From contig NZ_AXXR01000003.1 of assembly GCF_000483125.1 (NCBI RefSeq), forward strand, positions 281,316 through 345,315: 64,000 nt of DNA, given 5' to 3'. Positions 8,012-17,281 of this stretch are shown here, piece after piece. Both the position numbers and the translations under genes were made by a program. The DNA is from Atopobium fossor DSM 15642 (lineage in GTDB: Bacteria > Actinomycetota > Coriobacteriia > Coriobacteriales > Atopobiaceae). The first letter of the stretch is position 1. Each line of letters begins with the position of its first letter. The notes under the pieces are model-generated. The model did not search any database. It worked only from the letters and a program-made list of their open reading frames with translations, and had not been told where the DNA came from.

Positions 8012-11000
8012 TTAGGCCTGTTTGCGCTTCTTCCTAAGGACCCACGCAAATACCGTAAGCGTAGCAGATGCAAACAAGATTGATGCCACACTACCAGCGC
8101 TGTCTCCCGTTTTGGGAAGAATGCTGAGCTTGGGTACTACTACAACAGGTGTAGGCGTATTCTTTACCACCAGCTTAATAACAGCACCGTCTTCTGTAAC
8201 CGTAACTGCTGTAGGCTTTTGATCAAGCTCATAACCCTCAGGCGCCTTAGTCTCTACCAGCTCGTAGCTGCCGTAAGCAACGTCACTAAACAGCACCGTA
8301 CCGTCGGCGCCAGTGCTTGCCTTAGCAACCACCTTGTCACCCTGCCTGAGTTCAAACTCAGCACCAGGAAGGACCTTACCTTCATTTTGAGCATCTACCT
8401 TGGTTACCAAAACAGAACTCTTAATCTTATTGTCGCCAATGGTTAGAGAAATAACCTCGTCTTGCGTAACAATCTTTACAGGATGTGGCGTTTGATCTAA
8501 GACATAGCCTTCGGGAGCCTTAGTTTCAATCACCTCATACTCACCATAGGTAACATCAGCAAAGGTTAGGGTGCCATCATTGCCAGTTGTGGCCTTAGCA
8601 ACCACCGTATCACCCTTCCTAAGCTCAAACTCAGCACCAACAAGCTTCTTATTCTCGTCTTGAGCATCTACCTTAGTTACCAAGATAGAACTCGTAATCT
8701 CATCGTCTCCTACCGTCAGAGAAACAACCTGATCTTGAGTAGTAATCTGTACCGGATAAGGCGTCTGATCCAAAACATAGCCTTCAGGCGCGGTAATCTC
8801 TACTACCTCATACTCACCGTAAGGAACATCTTCAAAGGTAAGTACACCTGTGTTATCCGTTACGCCTTGGCGTACTGCAACGCCATCCTTCCTCAACTCA
8901 AAACCAGTGTTAGGCAAGAACTTATCGTTTTGAGCCTTATCCACCTTAGAAACTTTAATCGTACCGTGAATACGTGTATTGGTAATGGTTGCAACCTTGT
9001 AAGAAGCAGTAGCATCGGTTTTTGTTTCGTAGCTATACTCAGCCACATAGCCTTCTGGAACCTCAGATTCTGCAACGCTATATGCCGCCACAGCATTAGT
9101 AGCAGGATTGTTATACAAAAGATTTTCAAACGTACCAGACCAGCCATTGGCAGAAAGCGTGATTGGGTCTACCTTCTTTGCATCGATATTTGTAGCAGCG
9201 GCGCCATCTTCTGTAAGCTCAACTTGGATTGGATCATGATTGATGGTTCCACCTTCAGTACCATCCGCATTCTTACCTTCAACCCATTTCTTTACTACTT
9301 CAACCTTAGTCATACGCGTAAGGCCAACGTTAAGTGCTAGAGCGTTATCGTCTGCAACCGTTACACCTGCAACACTTGCGGTAGTTTGGTCTGCCGCAGC
9401 AGTCATAACCATTTTGTCTTGTGCCTTTTTGTCCGCGTTAGGCGAAAAACGCACAAAGGTATTTAACGTATTTGCAGTTGGGTCAGTTGGGTTATAGGCC
9501 TTAATACTATACTCATCAAATTTTCCAGAAGGGTCTGTTGACCAGTTCTTAAGGCCCTTAAAACTATATGTTCCATCAGACTCAGTAGTAGCAGTATCAA
9601 CCAGCTTACCCCTTGTATCAAACAGCTCAAGCTTCACACCTGCAACTACTTCAGTCTCGCTCGTGTCCATCTTGCCATCGTAATCTGCGTCAACCCAAAC
9701 CTTGCCCTTTAGTATGCTGGGCGTAGGAACAATAGCTACTGGCTGACCATAACGATAACCCTTACCAGACCCAAGGTCACGCAAGTACGTTGGGGTGTAC
9801 ACATTAATGAGCTGCTTCTCAAAGTCTTCCTTTGGAACATCACGCAAAGTAAGGTTGAACTTAAATTCTTCACGTGCGCCAGCCGAGAAAACACTATCTT
9901 TTGGAGAGGAGATGCGGACAAAGTTTACAGCATCCCAATCCTGCTGGCTCCAGTTTGCCGTGTCTGCCTCGTTTGTCCAGTTAAACCCATCCCAATCAAG
10001 CGCTTGACTAGTAGGTGTAGCATTTTTTGCATACGAAACGGTATATCCTGCAGGTAGCTGACTCTTAATCCCACCATTGAGGAATAAATCAAACTGGAAT
10101 GCACCATTGGGTTGGATTGCTTTACCCCAATTCTCATCCTTTTTAGGAACAGGCCAATATACCGTAAACCCATTGGCATCACTTTGAGTTGGATTGTTTG
10201 CAATGAGACGATAGTCAACCGTACTATTGGCACCAATCAGAGTCTTTGCAAGACCATCGTAGGTAATGTACTGGGAATCTGGCTGAGTTGCCATCTTAGC
10301 AGCAGATCTCACAATAAGATCTGTTGGTGCTTTGACATTCCATATACCAAAAGCTGTACCAATCATATCCTCGGTACTACCATTGCCATTAAGATCATAT
10401 ATATCCTTGGTCATGCCACTGCCATATACAAGGTCTTCTGGAGTATCAATATCGTACTCATACCACATAAGTTGATCGTAGGTACCAGGTACGTCCTTCT
10501 CAGGGTCAGAGTTAAAACTCACAAGAACGTTAGGTTCACCCGTATAAGCCCAATATGCAGAGTTGATTGCATAGGGGATTGCCTGCGCAGACTCCCTCCA
10601 ATATACAGAAGGACCAAAGGCGCGAGTATCAAATGTATCCTGATCTGATGTAAACTTAGAAAAATCTAGCTTATATACCTTTGCATTAGGATATTTTTGC
10701 TTAAGCGCATCAGAAACAGGTACTTCATACACATCAGGTTGCTTTGGACTTACCTTATTTTCATCTACGCTATTATCTCTCCAAAAATCTTTAGCTCCAA
10801 CCGAGCGGTATACCATCTGGAAACTTAAATCATCACCAAGAGGACTAATGTAGTACATTGCTTTATGGGTTTGTATACCAGCAGTTGATCCATTCCAAAC
10901 AGGAGAGAAGTAGTTAAAATATGTATTGCGAATCTGGTCACCAATAACATAGTTTAGGGGATAGGCAGTACCGTCATGGTAAGCAGTGGTCTGACCATGT

Positions 11001-13135
11001 CCTTGAATAAAACTTTTACCAGTAAATGCGGTAAACGTATCACCAATGGTTACATGGTCTGCAGAACGACCAGGATATTTTAGATTTATGGTTCCCTTAC
11101 CATCCCCAAAGTCCCACTCACTCTGATTGCGATGATGCCAATTAGGCTCTTCTGCACCGGTATTCTCAATACGAATACGTGTCTTAAAGAGAGAAGGATC
11201 ATCTCCCCACTGACCCTTTACACGAACATCATTTGTTAGAACATTGCCAAAAAAGGCAAAGTCATTTGTTTCCTCTTTTCTTTCGCCACCATTATCCGAA
11301 ATGCTCCAAGCAGTAAACTCGGTTTTTGCAGGGATAGTATTAATTTTGTATTCAATACGCTTAAGGTACATGCCCTCTATATGCTTACCGAGTACGTCTT
11401 CCACACGAAAACGTTGCTTAATGTTTGAGGCATCCAGTGTGTAGTTGGAGGTTTCGCCTGTTTTGCTATTCCAAAGGGTAACCTTAAAATCACTCACCTT
11501 GGTAGGCTGTGTACCATCTGCCTTTTCTTTAGAAATAAGTGGTAATGTCTGCGATGTAACACCGGCAATCTTAGTGTTATTTACATCGTAATCAATAATT
11601 ACGGTCTTATTACGGCTATCGCCTGTACCACGGTTGCCCACTGTAAAGTAACCAAGGGTGCGCTCTTGCGTATGCTCAAAGCCTGGAGCACCCATATATA
11701 CTTCATTATCGGCAATGTAACCTTCCCACAATGGCCAGTCTTTACCTGAGCCATACATGGTGGTATTAACGTATACATCTTCCTTAGGCTCAACAATTTC
11801 ATACTTCATGGTTTTGAGGCGGTTAGCATCATAAGGAAGATAAGAACTTACTCCATAAGGGTTGTGGTATTTAACGCCAACATCAATCTGACTAATCTCT
11901 GCAACACTGCCAACAGGGAAATCTTCCTTAGGGAAACGCCACATGGGACTAAATTCTTCTTCATAACCAGAAACAGGAATGGTGTGATGTTGAGCGCGAT
12001 CCCAAACGTACAGCTTTTTACCAGTGGGAACCGTGTATTCCTGACCCGTACTCAGCGTAAATTTTTCTCCAGGATTAAGAATCTTAAGATCCTTTTCCTT
12101 TAGACCGAAGCCAGTATTTGAGGTTGCAAAAGTGGAATAACGACCAAGATACTCTGCTTTTTCTGGAGCAAGCATGGCGTAAAAATAATCTTCCAGAACA
12201 AGCTTTTCATAGCTGTTGGCTTGTAGAGCAGCAGCCCAAGAAACATCGTGTCCTGTTCCAATAGGAGAGTCTAAACCGACTTCTATATTGCCATTTTTAT
12301 TGAGTTTGTTTGTATAATCGCCACGAAAACCAATGTAGGTTAGTCCAGGTCTATTGGTAACAGCAATATCCGCAGCAAGACTGGATGCTGTGGGAGTATT
12401 TCCGACCTTGGTATAGTTTTGCGTAACCGTAATAGCATTGGGAATATTTGCTAGACCCGTATCAACAGAAAAGGCAAGACCCATAGGCAAATCAAACGTT
12501 ACCTCTTGCGTAGTGTCTTGGAAGTTTAGGGTAAGAGTGCCCGCAGAAGACCAGTTGTAAACAGAAACAGGCTGTTTAGAAGCTTCGGTTTGTTTTGCGG
12601 GAGTTATTACACCATCAGTTTGTAACTCTCCAACCCAGCCAGCGGTCTTATCAAACTTAAAATCTGTGTTCCATTCCATACCATATGGCAAAGCTATCTC
12701 AATAGACTTATTGGTAGCAGAGGGAAAAATCGCGTGGATGCGCAAGTTAAATTTTCTGCCTTTGGGAAGAGACACACTTGCCTTAGGATTTGCAAGAGTC
12801 CCATAAGTGGTCTTGCCATCAGTAGAGACAAGGCTTACTTCAATGCCTTCCTGAGCTACAGACGCCACAGCACGATCATCTGCTGAAGCTGATGCAGATT
12901 CCACTGCAACAGAAGTGCTTGCCTCCACAGCGATATTGCTTTTATCATCAGTTCCTTCTACAACATCTGTAGCCTGTGCTTGTTTGGCAACAGCATTACC
13001 TTCTTGAGGTTGTTCTGTTGTCGTAGGAACAGAAACTAATTGCTCTTCTGCTGCCAGCACACCTGCAGGAAAGGCCAGCTGCAAGACAAGCAATGCTGCC
13101 AGCAATCCCGAAACAAATCGCTTTGTGTGTACCAT
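8012..13135 (-). CDS. Large LPKTG cell-wall adhesin with SpaA/Cna-B domains
   Basis: A secreted, sortase-anchored surface protein of about 1,707 residues. A signal peptide (basic start, hydrophobic core, cleavage near GVLAAEE) is followed by a roughly 1,100-residue head with no recognised family. Next come an SdrD/Cna-B-like domain (starts ILKGKVWVDADYDG), another Cna-B domain with the EVVKKWVEG start, and three SpaA-type repeats of about 90 residues (around 1394-1660), each with TKVD or SKVD at the start and an E-box such as ETKAPEGY, expected to form Lys-Asn isopeptide bonds. The end is LPKTG (about residue 1673), hydrophobic segment and RKKRKQA. Start chosen at 13135 with GGGAG upstream. 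It stands alone, with no pilus sortase beside it, so it is more likely a monomeric adhesin than a pilus subunit, although pilin-like. Confidence 0.93.
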   Translation of the reverse strand: MVHTKRFVSGLLAALLVLQLAFPAGVLAAEEQLVSVPTTTEQPQEGNAVAKQAQATDVVEGTDDKSNIAVEASTSVAVESASASADDRAVASVAQEGIEVSLVSTDGKTTYGTLANPKASVSLPKGRKFNLRIHAIFPSATNKSIEIALPYGMEWNTDFKFDKTAGWVGELQTDGVITPAKQTEASKQPVSVYNWSSAGTLTLNFQDTTQEVTFDLPMGLAFSVDTGLANIPNAITVTQNYTKVGNTPTASSLAADIAVTNRPGLTYIGFRGDYTNKLNKNGNIEVGLDSPIGTGHDVSWAAALQANSYEKLVLEDYFYAMLAPEKAEYLGRYSTFATSNTGFGLKEKDLKILNPGEKFTLSTGQEYTVPTGKKLYVWDRAQHHTIPVSGYEEEFSPMWRFPKEDFPVGSVAEISQIDVGVKYHNPYGVSSYLPYDANRLKTMKYEIVEPKEDVYVNTTMYGSGKDWPLWEGYIADNEVYMGAPGFEHTQERTLGYFTVGNRGTGDSRNKTVIIDYDVNNTKIAGVTSQTLPLISKEKADGTQPTKVSDFKVTLWNSKTGETSNYTLDASNIKQRFRVEDVLGKHIEGMYLKRIEYKINTIPAKTEFTAWSISDNGGERKEETNDFAFFGNVLTNDVRVKGQWGDDPSLFKTRIRIENTGAEEPNWHHRNQSEWDFGDGKGTINLKYPGRSADHVTIGDTFTAFTGKSFIQGHGQTTAYHDGTAYPLNYVIGDQIRNTYFNYFSPVWNGSTAGIQTHKAMYYISPLGDDLSFQMVYRSVGAKDFWRDNSVDENKVSPKQPDVYEVPVSDALKQKYPNAKVYKLDFSKFTSDQDTFDTRAFGPSVYWRESAQAIPYAINSAYWAYTGEPNVLVSFNSDPEKDVPGTYDQLMWYEYDIDTPEDLVYGSGMTKDIYDLNGNGSTEDMIGTAFGIWNVKAPTDLIVRSAAKMATQPDSQYITYDGLAKTLIGANSTVDYRLIANNPTQSDANGFTVYWPVPKKDENWGKAIQPNGAFQFDLFLNGGIKSQLPAGYTVSYAKNATPTSQALDWDGFNWTNEADTANWSQQDWDAVNFVRISSPKDSVFSAGAREEFKFNLTLRDVPKEDFEKQLINVYTPTYLRDLGSGKGYRYGQPVAIVPTPSILKGKVWVDADYDGKMDTSETEVVAGVKLELFDTRGKLVDTATTESDGTYSFKGLKNWSTDPSGKFDEYSIKAYNPTDPTANTLNTFVRFSPNADKKAQDKMVMTAAADQTTASVAGVTVADDNALALNVGLTRMTKVEVVKKWVEGKNADGTEGGTINHDPIQVELTEDGAAATNIDAKKVDPITLSANGWSGTFENLLYNNPATNAVAAYSVAESEVPEGYVAEYSYETKTDATASYKVATITNTRIHGTIKVSKVDKAQNDKFLPNTGFELRKDGVAVRQGVTDNTGVLTFEDVPYGEYEVVEITAPEGYVLDQTPYPVQITTQDQVVSLTVGDDEITSSILVTKVDAQDENKKLVGAEFELRKGDTVVAKATTGNDGTLTFADVTYGEYEVIETKAPEGYVLDQTPHPVKIVTQDEVISLTIGDNKIKSSVLVTKVDAQNEGKVLPGAEFELRQGDKVVAKASTGADGTVLFSDVAYGSYELVETKAPEGYELDQKPTAVTVTEDGAVIKLVVKNTPTPVVVVPKLSILPKTGDSAGSVASILFASATLTVFAWVLRKKRKQA
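8150..8975 (-). repeat. Three SpaA/Cna-B tandem repeats in adhesin
   Basis: Three consecutive units of about 90 codons with strongly conserved sequence (TKVDAQ, GAEFELR, ETKAPEGY, LDQTP). The similarity is also visible at DNA level, so the copies are recent enough to recombine and change repeat number. Confidence 0.85.
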
Positions 13136-13273
13136 ACATACTCCCAGATTATGGTTCGCCCAATTCTCAAATTGTTTTAAGGATAGCATACATAAATTAT
13201 TAAGGTAAGTAACAGATTTAACTATTTATGCTGGTAACTGCGTTATTTTTGCAAAACAATTTTTACTGACAGC

Positions 13274-13307
13274 AAAAAAAGGTCAAGAGAATAACTTCTC
13301 CTGACCT
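13274..13307 (-). terminator. Rho-independent terminator of rpmE
   Basis: On the minus strand an 11-bp stem (AGGTCAGGAGA / TCTCTTGACCT, one G-T pair) is followed by a run of seven T. The intergenic stretch between it and the adhesin start (13136-13273) should hold the adhesin promoter; TATCCT- and TATGCT-like hexamers near 13175-13185 are possible -10 sites but no convincing -35 was seen. Confidence 0.9.
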
Positions 13308-13357
13308 TCTAAGACATCTCTAAGAACTATAGTGACAACTTTTGTTGCGCGTAAAGC

Positions 13358-13765
13358 TTACTCAGCTGCGTTCTCCTCGGTTGCCTGCTCCTCGGCAGCG
13401 GACTCTGCAACGGGTTGCTCGGCAGCCTTCTTCTCAAACTCTGCAGCACGCTTGGCCTTCTTTTCAGCCTTAGCCTCAGCAGCAGCCTTCTTTGCAGCAG
13501 CCTCCTCGGCAGCCTTAGCAGCCTTAGCAGCCTTAGCTTCCTCAGCCTTCTTGAGCTGCTCTGCAGCTGCGCCACCAAACTTGTTAGCAAAGCGCTGTAC
13601 ACGACCACCGGTATCTACGAGCTTCTGCTGGCCCGTATAGAATGGGTGGCACTTGTCACACAAATCAACCGTCATTTCACTCTTGGTAGAGCGGGTCTTC
13701 CAGGTGTTACCGCAGGTGCAACGTACGGTGCACTCTACGTACTCTGGATGAATACCAGTTTTCAT
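13358..13765 (-). CDS. rpmE: 50S ribosomal protein L31 with long Ala/Lys/Glu tail
   Basis: Residues 1 to about 67 are canonical zinc-type L31: MKTGIHPEY start, a Cys pair in RCTCGNTW and another in [11 protein letters not shown], giving the four zinc-binding Cys. The protein then continues for about 65 residues of low-complexity Ala/Lys/Glu sequence, predicted to be one long charged helix; ordinary L31 ends soon after FANKF. L31 bridges the two ribosomal subunits. The start at 13765 has AAGGAG at correct spacing. A structured leader lies directly upstream. The tail is in frame with no sign of a frameshift. Confidence 0.95.
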   Translation of the reverse strand: MKTGIHPEYVECTVRCTCGNTWKTRSTKSEMTVDLCDKCHPFYTGQQKLVDTGGRVQRFANKFGGAAAEQLKKAEEAKAAKAAKAAEEAAAKKAAAEAKAEKKAKRAAEFEKKAAEQPVAESAAEEQATEENAAE

Positions 13766-13769
13766 AAGG

Positions 13770-13844
13770 ACTCCTTCTAACGACTCTGGTTTCCGACCAG
13801 AGCAAATGCGTTCCGGCTTGTATCCGAAAACATACAGGTTAGAA
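13770..13844 (-). ncRNA. Candidate L31 (rpmE) ribosomal-protein leader
   Basis: On the minus strand TTCTAAC (13838-13844) pairs with GTTAGAA (13775-13781), closing a region that contains two hairpins: TGTAT/ATACA (13832-13836 with 13819-13823) and CTCTGGT/ACCAGAG (13796-13802 with 13784-13790). The right arm of the closing stem shares two bases with the Shine-Dalgarno AAGGAG (13771-13776). This layout suits feedback control by L31. L31 leaders have been described from comparative genomics in Actinobacteria; whether this matches one is not tested. Confidence 0.6.
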
Positions 13845-14018
13845 ATGTTAACACATATACCCACTTCCTGCGGCAAGTTCATGGATATTGCATGTGTTGC
13901 GCACAGGTCCTTTGGATGCTTACAATTGCAACGAACTGTTAAAATCTCAGACATGATTAGCAGTTCACTATATATATCCCTTATGCTGCTTGCGCAGCTG
14001 CTGTTACAGGAGCATTGC

Positions 14019-14807
14019 ATGTTATTAGCTATAGATTGTGGCAACACACAAACCACAGTTGGAATGTTGGATGATGCCGGCACAATTGTGCATCAGTGGC
14101 GCATGGCTACCAACACAACAGACACAAAAGACCAGCTCCATAGTCGCTTGCATAGCTATTTTGCCATGTTTGGTAGGAATCTATCTGAAGTGACCCATGT
14201 TGCTATTGCTAGTGTGGTGCCCGCGCTTTCCCAAGAGTGGCAAGCTATGATGCACAGCGTGCTAAATACCGAACCACTTATGATAGATGCCAAACTGGAT
14301 TGTGGTTTGTGTATTGCTCTGGACAATCCTTATGAGCTTGGTGCCGATCGCATTGCTAATGCTATGGCAGCAAAAGCTCGCTATGGATCACCTGTTATTG
14401 TGGTGGACTTTGGCACAGCCACCAACATTGACGTAGTAGATGCAGACGGCACTTTTGTGGGCGGCGCTATAATGCCTGGACTTATGCTTTCTGCTCAAGC
14501 GCTTTTCTCGCGAGCAGCTAAGTTATCCAGTGTGCCTTTGATTGCACCACAGCACGCTTTGGGCTCCAATACCGAAACCGCTGTCCAATCTGGCTTGATT
14601 GTTGGATCGGCCGCAATGGCAGAAGGACTAGTTGAGCGCATTCAAACAGAGCTCTTGGAACGTAATCCATCTGCTCCACGTGCTGTTGTTGTAGCCACAG
14701 GAGGTCTTGCCAAAACCGTTGCTCAGGCAACAAACATTTTTGATTACGTAGACGGTAACCTTACTATTTACGGCATTTATCAAATTTGGAAGCAACAACA
14801 GCCCTAA
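14019..14807 (+). CDS. coaX: Type III pantothenate kinase
   Basis: Phosphorylates pantothenate in the first step of coenzyme A synthesis. The N-terminal [15 protein letters not shown] is the ASKHA phosphate-1 motif, [11 protein letters not shown] and [21 protein letters not shown] form the substrate and second phosphate region, and the GG motif near the C-terminus ([10 protein letters not shown]) closes the site. The 262 residues fit CoaX. The start at 14019 has CAGGAG upstream; the frame continues further upstream without family similarity. Convergent with birA, the two coding regions overlapping by 4 nt. Confidence 0.95.
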   Translation: MLLAIDCGNTQTTVGMLDDAGTIVHQWRMATNTTDTKDQLHSRLHSYFAMFGRNLSEVTHVAIASVVPALSQEWQAMMHSVLNTEPLMIDAKLDCGLCIALDNPYELGADRIANAMAAKARYGSPVIVVDFGTATNIDVVDADGTFVGGAIMPGLMLSAQALFSRAAKLSSVPLIAPQHALGSNTETAVQSGLIVGSAAMAEGLVERIQTELLERNPSAPRAVVVATGGLAKTVAQATNIFDYVDGNLTIYGIYQIWKQQQP

Positions 14808-15625
14808 CGCGCTGGACGCAGTGAGGCCTGTTCTGGAGCAATTTCATATTCGCGGCCCTCTGCATCAAGCAAGCTAACACGGCCCCAAATATCCATGCCC
14901 GCAAGCATGCCTGTAAGCACCACGCGTCCATCGGGCAACAGGGCATCTACTTGCTTGGTAAGAAGATCCATCTGGTCATAATACTCGTTGAGCACCGATG
15001 CAATAGGACCTGCGACAGATTTGCCAGACACCACATCCTGCTCCCAGCTGCTTACCCGTGCAAGCATTGCATCACATATCACTGTAGCTATGTACTCATT
15101 GCTGAGGTTTGGACTAGCTGCTTTAGCGGATTTCTCTGTAAAGGTATCTAACAAAAAAGCTGGAGCTGCAGGACAAGGAGAGCCATCAAAAGAATCTACG
15201 ATGAGCTGTGCGAGTTGGAGATTTTGTCTCACATTGAGATGGACTCCACATACGGCAAACACACCTTCTCCGTATCCAGCATCTACAAAAATGCTAGCCA
15301 ACTTATTGCCTTTATACATAAGGTCGTTAGGCCATTTGGGCACTATATCCTGTGCTCCCAAACTACGCAGCGCATCAAGCACTGCCAAGGAACACACAGT
15401 AGTAAGACCATTAAGATAGGTCATACCCACCTGCGGACGCAGTACAAGTGCTACATGCAAGCTACCATCTACAGAATGCCAAATGCGCCCCATGCGAGCA
15501 CGACCTTCTGTTTGTGAAGTAGTAAACAGCGCTGTTGCATGCACAGCACCATCCCGCGCAAGATCTTTAGCTGCATCGACGATATTTTTGGTGCTAGAAA
15601 GATAGGTAAGTTGTGCTGATTGCAT
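14804..15625 (-). CDS. birA: Biotin-protein ligase, catalytic type without HTH
   Basis: Joins biotin to carboxylase carrier domains through biotinyl-5'-AMP. The catalytic signatures are TEGRARMGRIWHS (the GRGRxGR-like adenylate loop) and PKWPNDLMYKGNKLASI. The protein (273 residues) begins directly with the catalytic domain, so unlike E. coli BirA it has no N-terminal DNA-binding domain and should not act as a biotin repressor. A short C-terminal domain (VVLTGMLAGMDIWG) is present. It follows the folP-folK fusion by 18 nt, suggesting one transcript. Confidence 0.93.
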   Translation of the reverse strand: MQSAQLTYLSSTKNIVDAAKDLARDGAVHATALFTTSQTEGRARMGRIWHSVDGSLHVALVLRPQVGMTYLNGLTTVCSLAVLDALRSLGAQDIVPKWPNDLMYKGNKLASIFVDAGYGEGVFAVCGVHLNVRQNLQLAQLIVDSFDGSPCPAAPAFLLDTFTEKSAKAASPNLSNEYIATVICDAMLARVSSWEQDVVSGKSVAGPIASVLNEYYDQMDLLTKQVDALLPDGRVVLTGMLAGMDIWGRVSLLDAEGREYEIAPEQASLRPAR

Positions 15626-15643
15626 ACGGAGCTCCTGTTATTT

Positions 15644-17182
15644 TTAACACCACTCAATTACACCCAAATCCTCACGCACCAGACCTACGCGCTGTTCTTG
15701 GGGCAAAATGGTCACACCGGCGTGCGTAAAGAATCGGTCGGGATCATGCATGATATCTTCCATTGGAGTTAACACATAATCTCGCTCGCCCAAACCAGGA
15801 TGAGGCAAACATAAACGCTTGCCCACGTGTACTTCGCCCTCCATCCATACAAGATCACAGTCAATGGTACGTGGTCCATGACCTTCTTGATCTGCAGGTC
15901 GCTGACGATGTAACTGATTTTCTACCTCAAGGAGCTGCTCAAGAAGCACCAGAGGAGCAAGCTCTGTTTTAATTTCTACAACAGCATTTGCTACAGGCGT
16001 AGCAATACCATATGCAGGCTCTGTCTCGTACGCATGGCTTACGTTTACTACACAGGTAAGCGGAATTGCGTTGATAAGAGAGCATGCTTTAGCAAGGTAG
16101 CCCATACGATCTCCTACATTGGAGCCAAGCGCTACAAAAGCACGACGCTCATCTGGATGAGCAACTGTCCAATAGCTTGTAAGAGTTTGGTAGGCTGTGG
16201 CAACATCATGTACACGCACAATACGTGCACCAGCTTCTAATGCTGCGATAACCACACCAACAGTTGCAGCATCACGCTTGGATGCCTGAGTTACACCAGA
16301 AACTGCTCCCACAAAGCGCTTACGCGAAACCGCACAGAGCACGGGATACCCCATGGATACCATCTTTGCTGTAGCACGCTGAATAACTACATCCTCATCT
16401 GCAAACTTACCAAAGCCAGGACCAGGATCAATCACAATACGACTGCGATCCACACCAGCACGGACAAGCGTACGAGCCTGGTCGCCTAAAAAGCCCATAA
16501 CGTTGCGCATAATAGGAGCAGAATCAGGTGTGGCAAATCTACGATTGCCAGACAGCCGTACCGTTGCGGCATTGGTATCCACAATCACAGACTGCTGCAT
16601 GAGCGAATCAAGCGAAAGGCTCTTATCGGTAGATTCGGCTTGAGGCTCTGGGGTGTTTTTGGAAGCATTATTGCTTGCAACCTTTGCTCCGGGAGCGCTA
16701 TCTAGCACCACTGTTTGACGAGGGGCGTGCTCGGCAACTTTACCCGCATGCATAACCACTACACCAGCATTGCTATCGGCAGCTGCTTGCACCATAGCAG
16801 GATCCGTAAAACCTGTTACATCATTGATGATAGACGCACCTAGACGCACGCACATGCGCGCAACCTCAGCGTGACGCGTGTCTACCGAGACAATCGCGCC
16901 AGCCGCCACCAAAGCGCGAACCACGGGAACAATACGCGCGGCCTCTTCCTCGGGACTTACTGCTGTAAAACCCGGGCGCGTAGACTCACCGCCCACATCA
17001 ATAATGTCTGCACCTTCATCCAGCATCTGAAGGCCACGAGCAATGGCAGCATCAGTGTCTACATAAGCACCGCCATCAGAAAAAGAATCGGGCGTCACAT
17101 TGAGCACACCCATAATACGCGGCCGACAAAGAGAAAGTTCGTGTGATCCGCAGCGCCATAGTGCCGTGTTATCTCGTAACAT
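15644..17182 (-). CDS. folP: Dihydropteroate synthase / HPPK fusion (FolP-FolK)
   Basis: Bifunctional folate enzyme of 512 residues. Residues 20 to about 335 are dihydropteroate synthase: IMGVLNVTPDSFSDGG, DVGGESTRPG and DPGPGFGKF. Residues 348-512 are 6-hydroxymethyl-dihydropterin pyrophosphokinase: ALGSNVGDR, the RQRPADQEGHGPRTIDCDLV catalytic block and LPHPGLGERDYVL. DHPS is N-terminal, the reverse of the HPPK-DHPS order known from Chlamydia and fungi. An insert of about 70 residues (around 150-225), rich in Ser/Ala/Asn, sits inside the DHPS barrel. AAGGAG precedes the ATG by 7 nt. No folB or folE is in the window. Confidence 0.93.
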   Translation of the reverse strand: MLRDNTALWRCGSHELSLCRPRIMGVLNVTPDSFSDGGAYVDTDAAIARGLQMLDEGADIIDVGGESTRPGFTAVSPEEEAARIVPVVRALVAAGAIVSVDTRHAEVARMCVRLGASIINDVTGFTDPAMVQAAADSNAGVVVMHAGKVAEHAPRQTVVLDSAPGAKVASNNASKNTPEPQAESTDKSLSLDSLMQQSVIVDTNAATVRLSGNRRFATPDSAPIMRNVMGFLGDQARTLVRAGVDRSRIVIDPGPGFGKFADEDVVIQRATAKMVSMGYPVLCAVSRKRFVGAVSGVTQASKRDAATVGVVIAALEAGARIVRVHDVATAYQTLTSYWTVAHPDERRAFVALGSNVGDRMGYLAKACSLINAIPLTCVVNVSHAYETEPAYGIATPVANAVVEIKTELAPLVLLEQLLEVENQLHRQRPADQEGHGPRTIDCDLVWMEGEVHVGKRLCLPHPGLGERDYVLTPMEDIMHDPDRFFTHAGVTILPQEQRVGLVREDLGVIEWC

Positions 17183-17281
17183 AGATGCTCCTTTTTAGTT
17201 CTTGTGTATCGATTGTACCCGCCTTGGTTTTTGGGGTACAACGTCTAAAGCGAGAAAACACAGCATGCAAGAAGGATGCAC

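Noticed and set aside
8150..8975. CRISPR-like repeat array
   Set aside because: The repeats are about 270 nt, in frame and coding (SpaA domains), with no short repeat-spacer pattern anywhere in the window.
8660..9340. A 226-codon frame opposite the adhesin repeats
   Set aside because: Arises from the repeated, stop-poor antisense strand of the SpaA domains; no family features.
8012..13135. Pilus operon
   Set aside because: The gene is pilin-like but stands alone, without sortase C or further pilin genes in the flanks.
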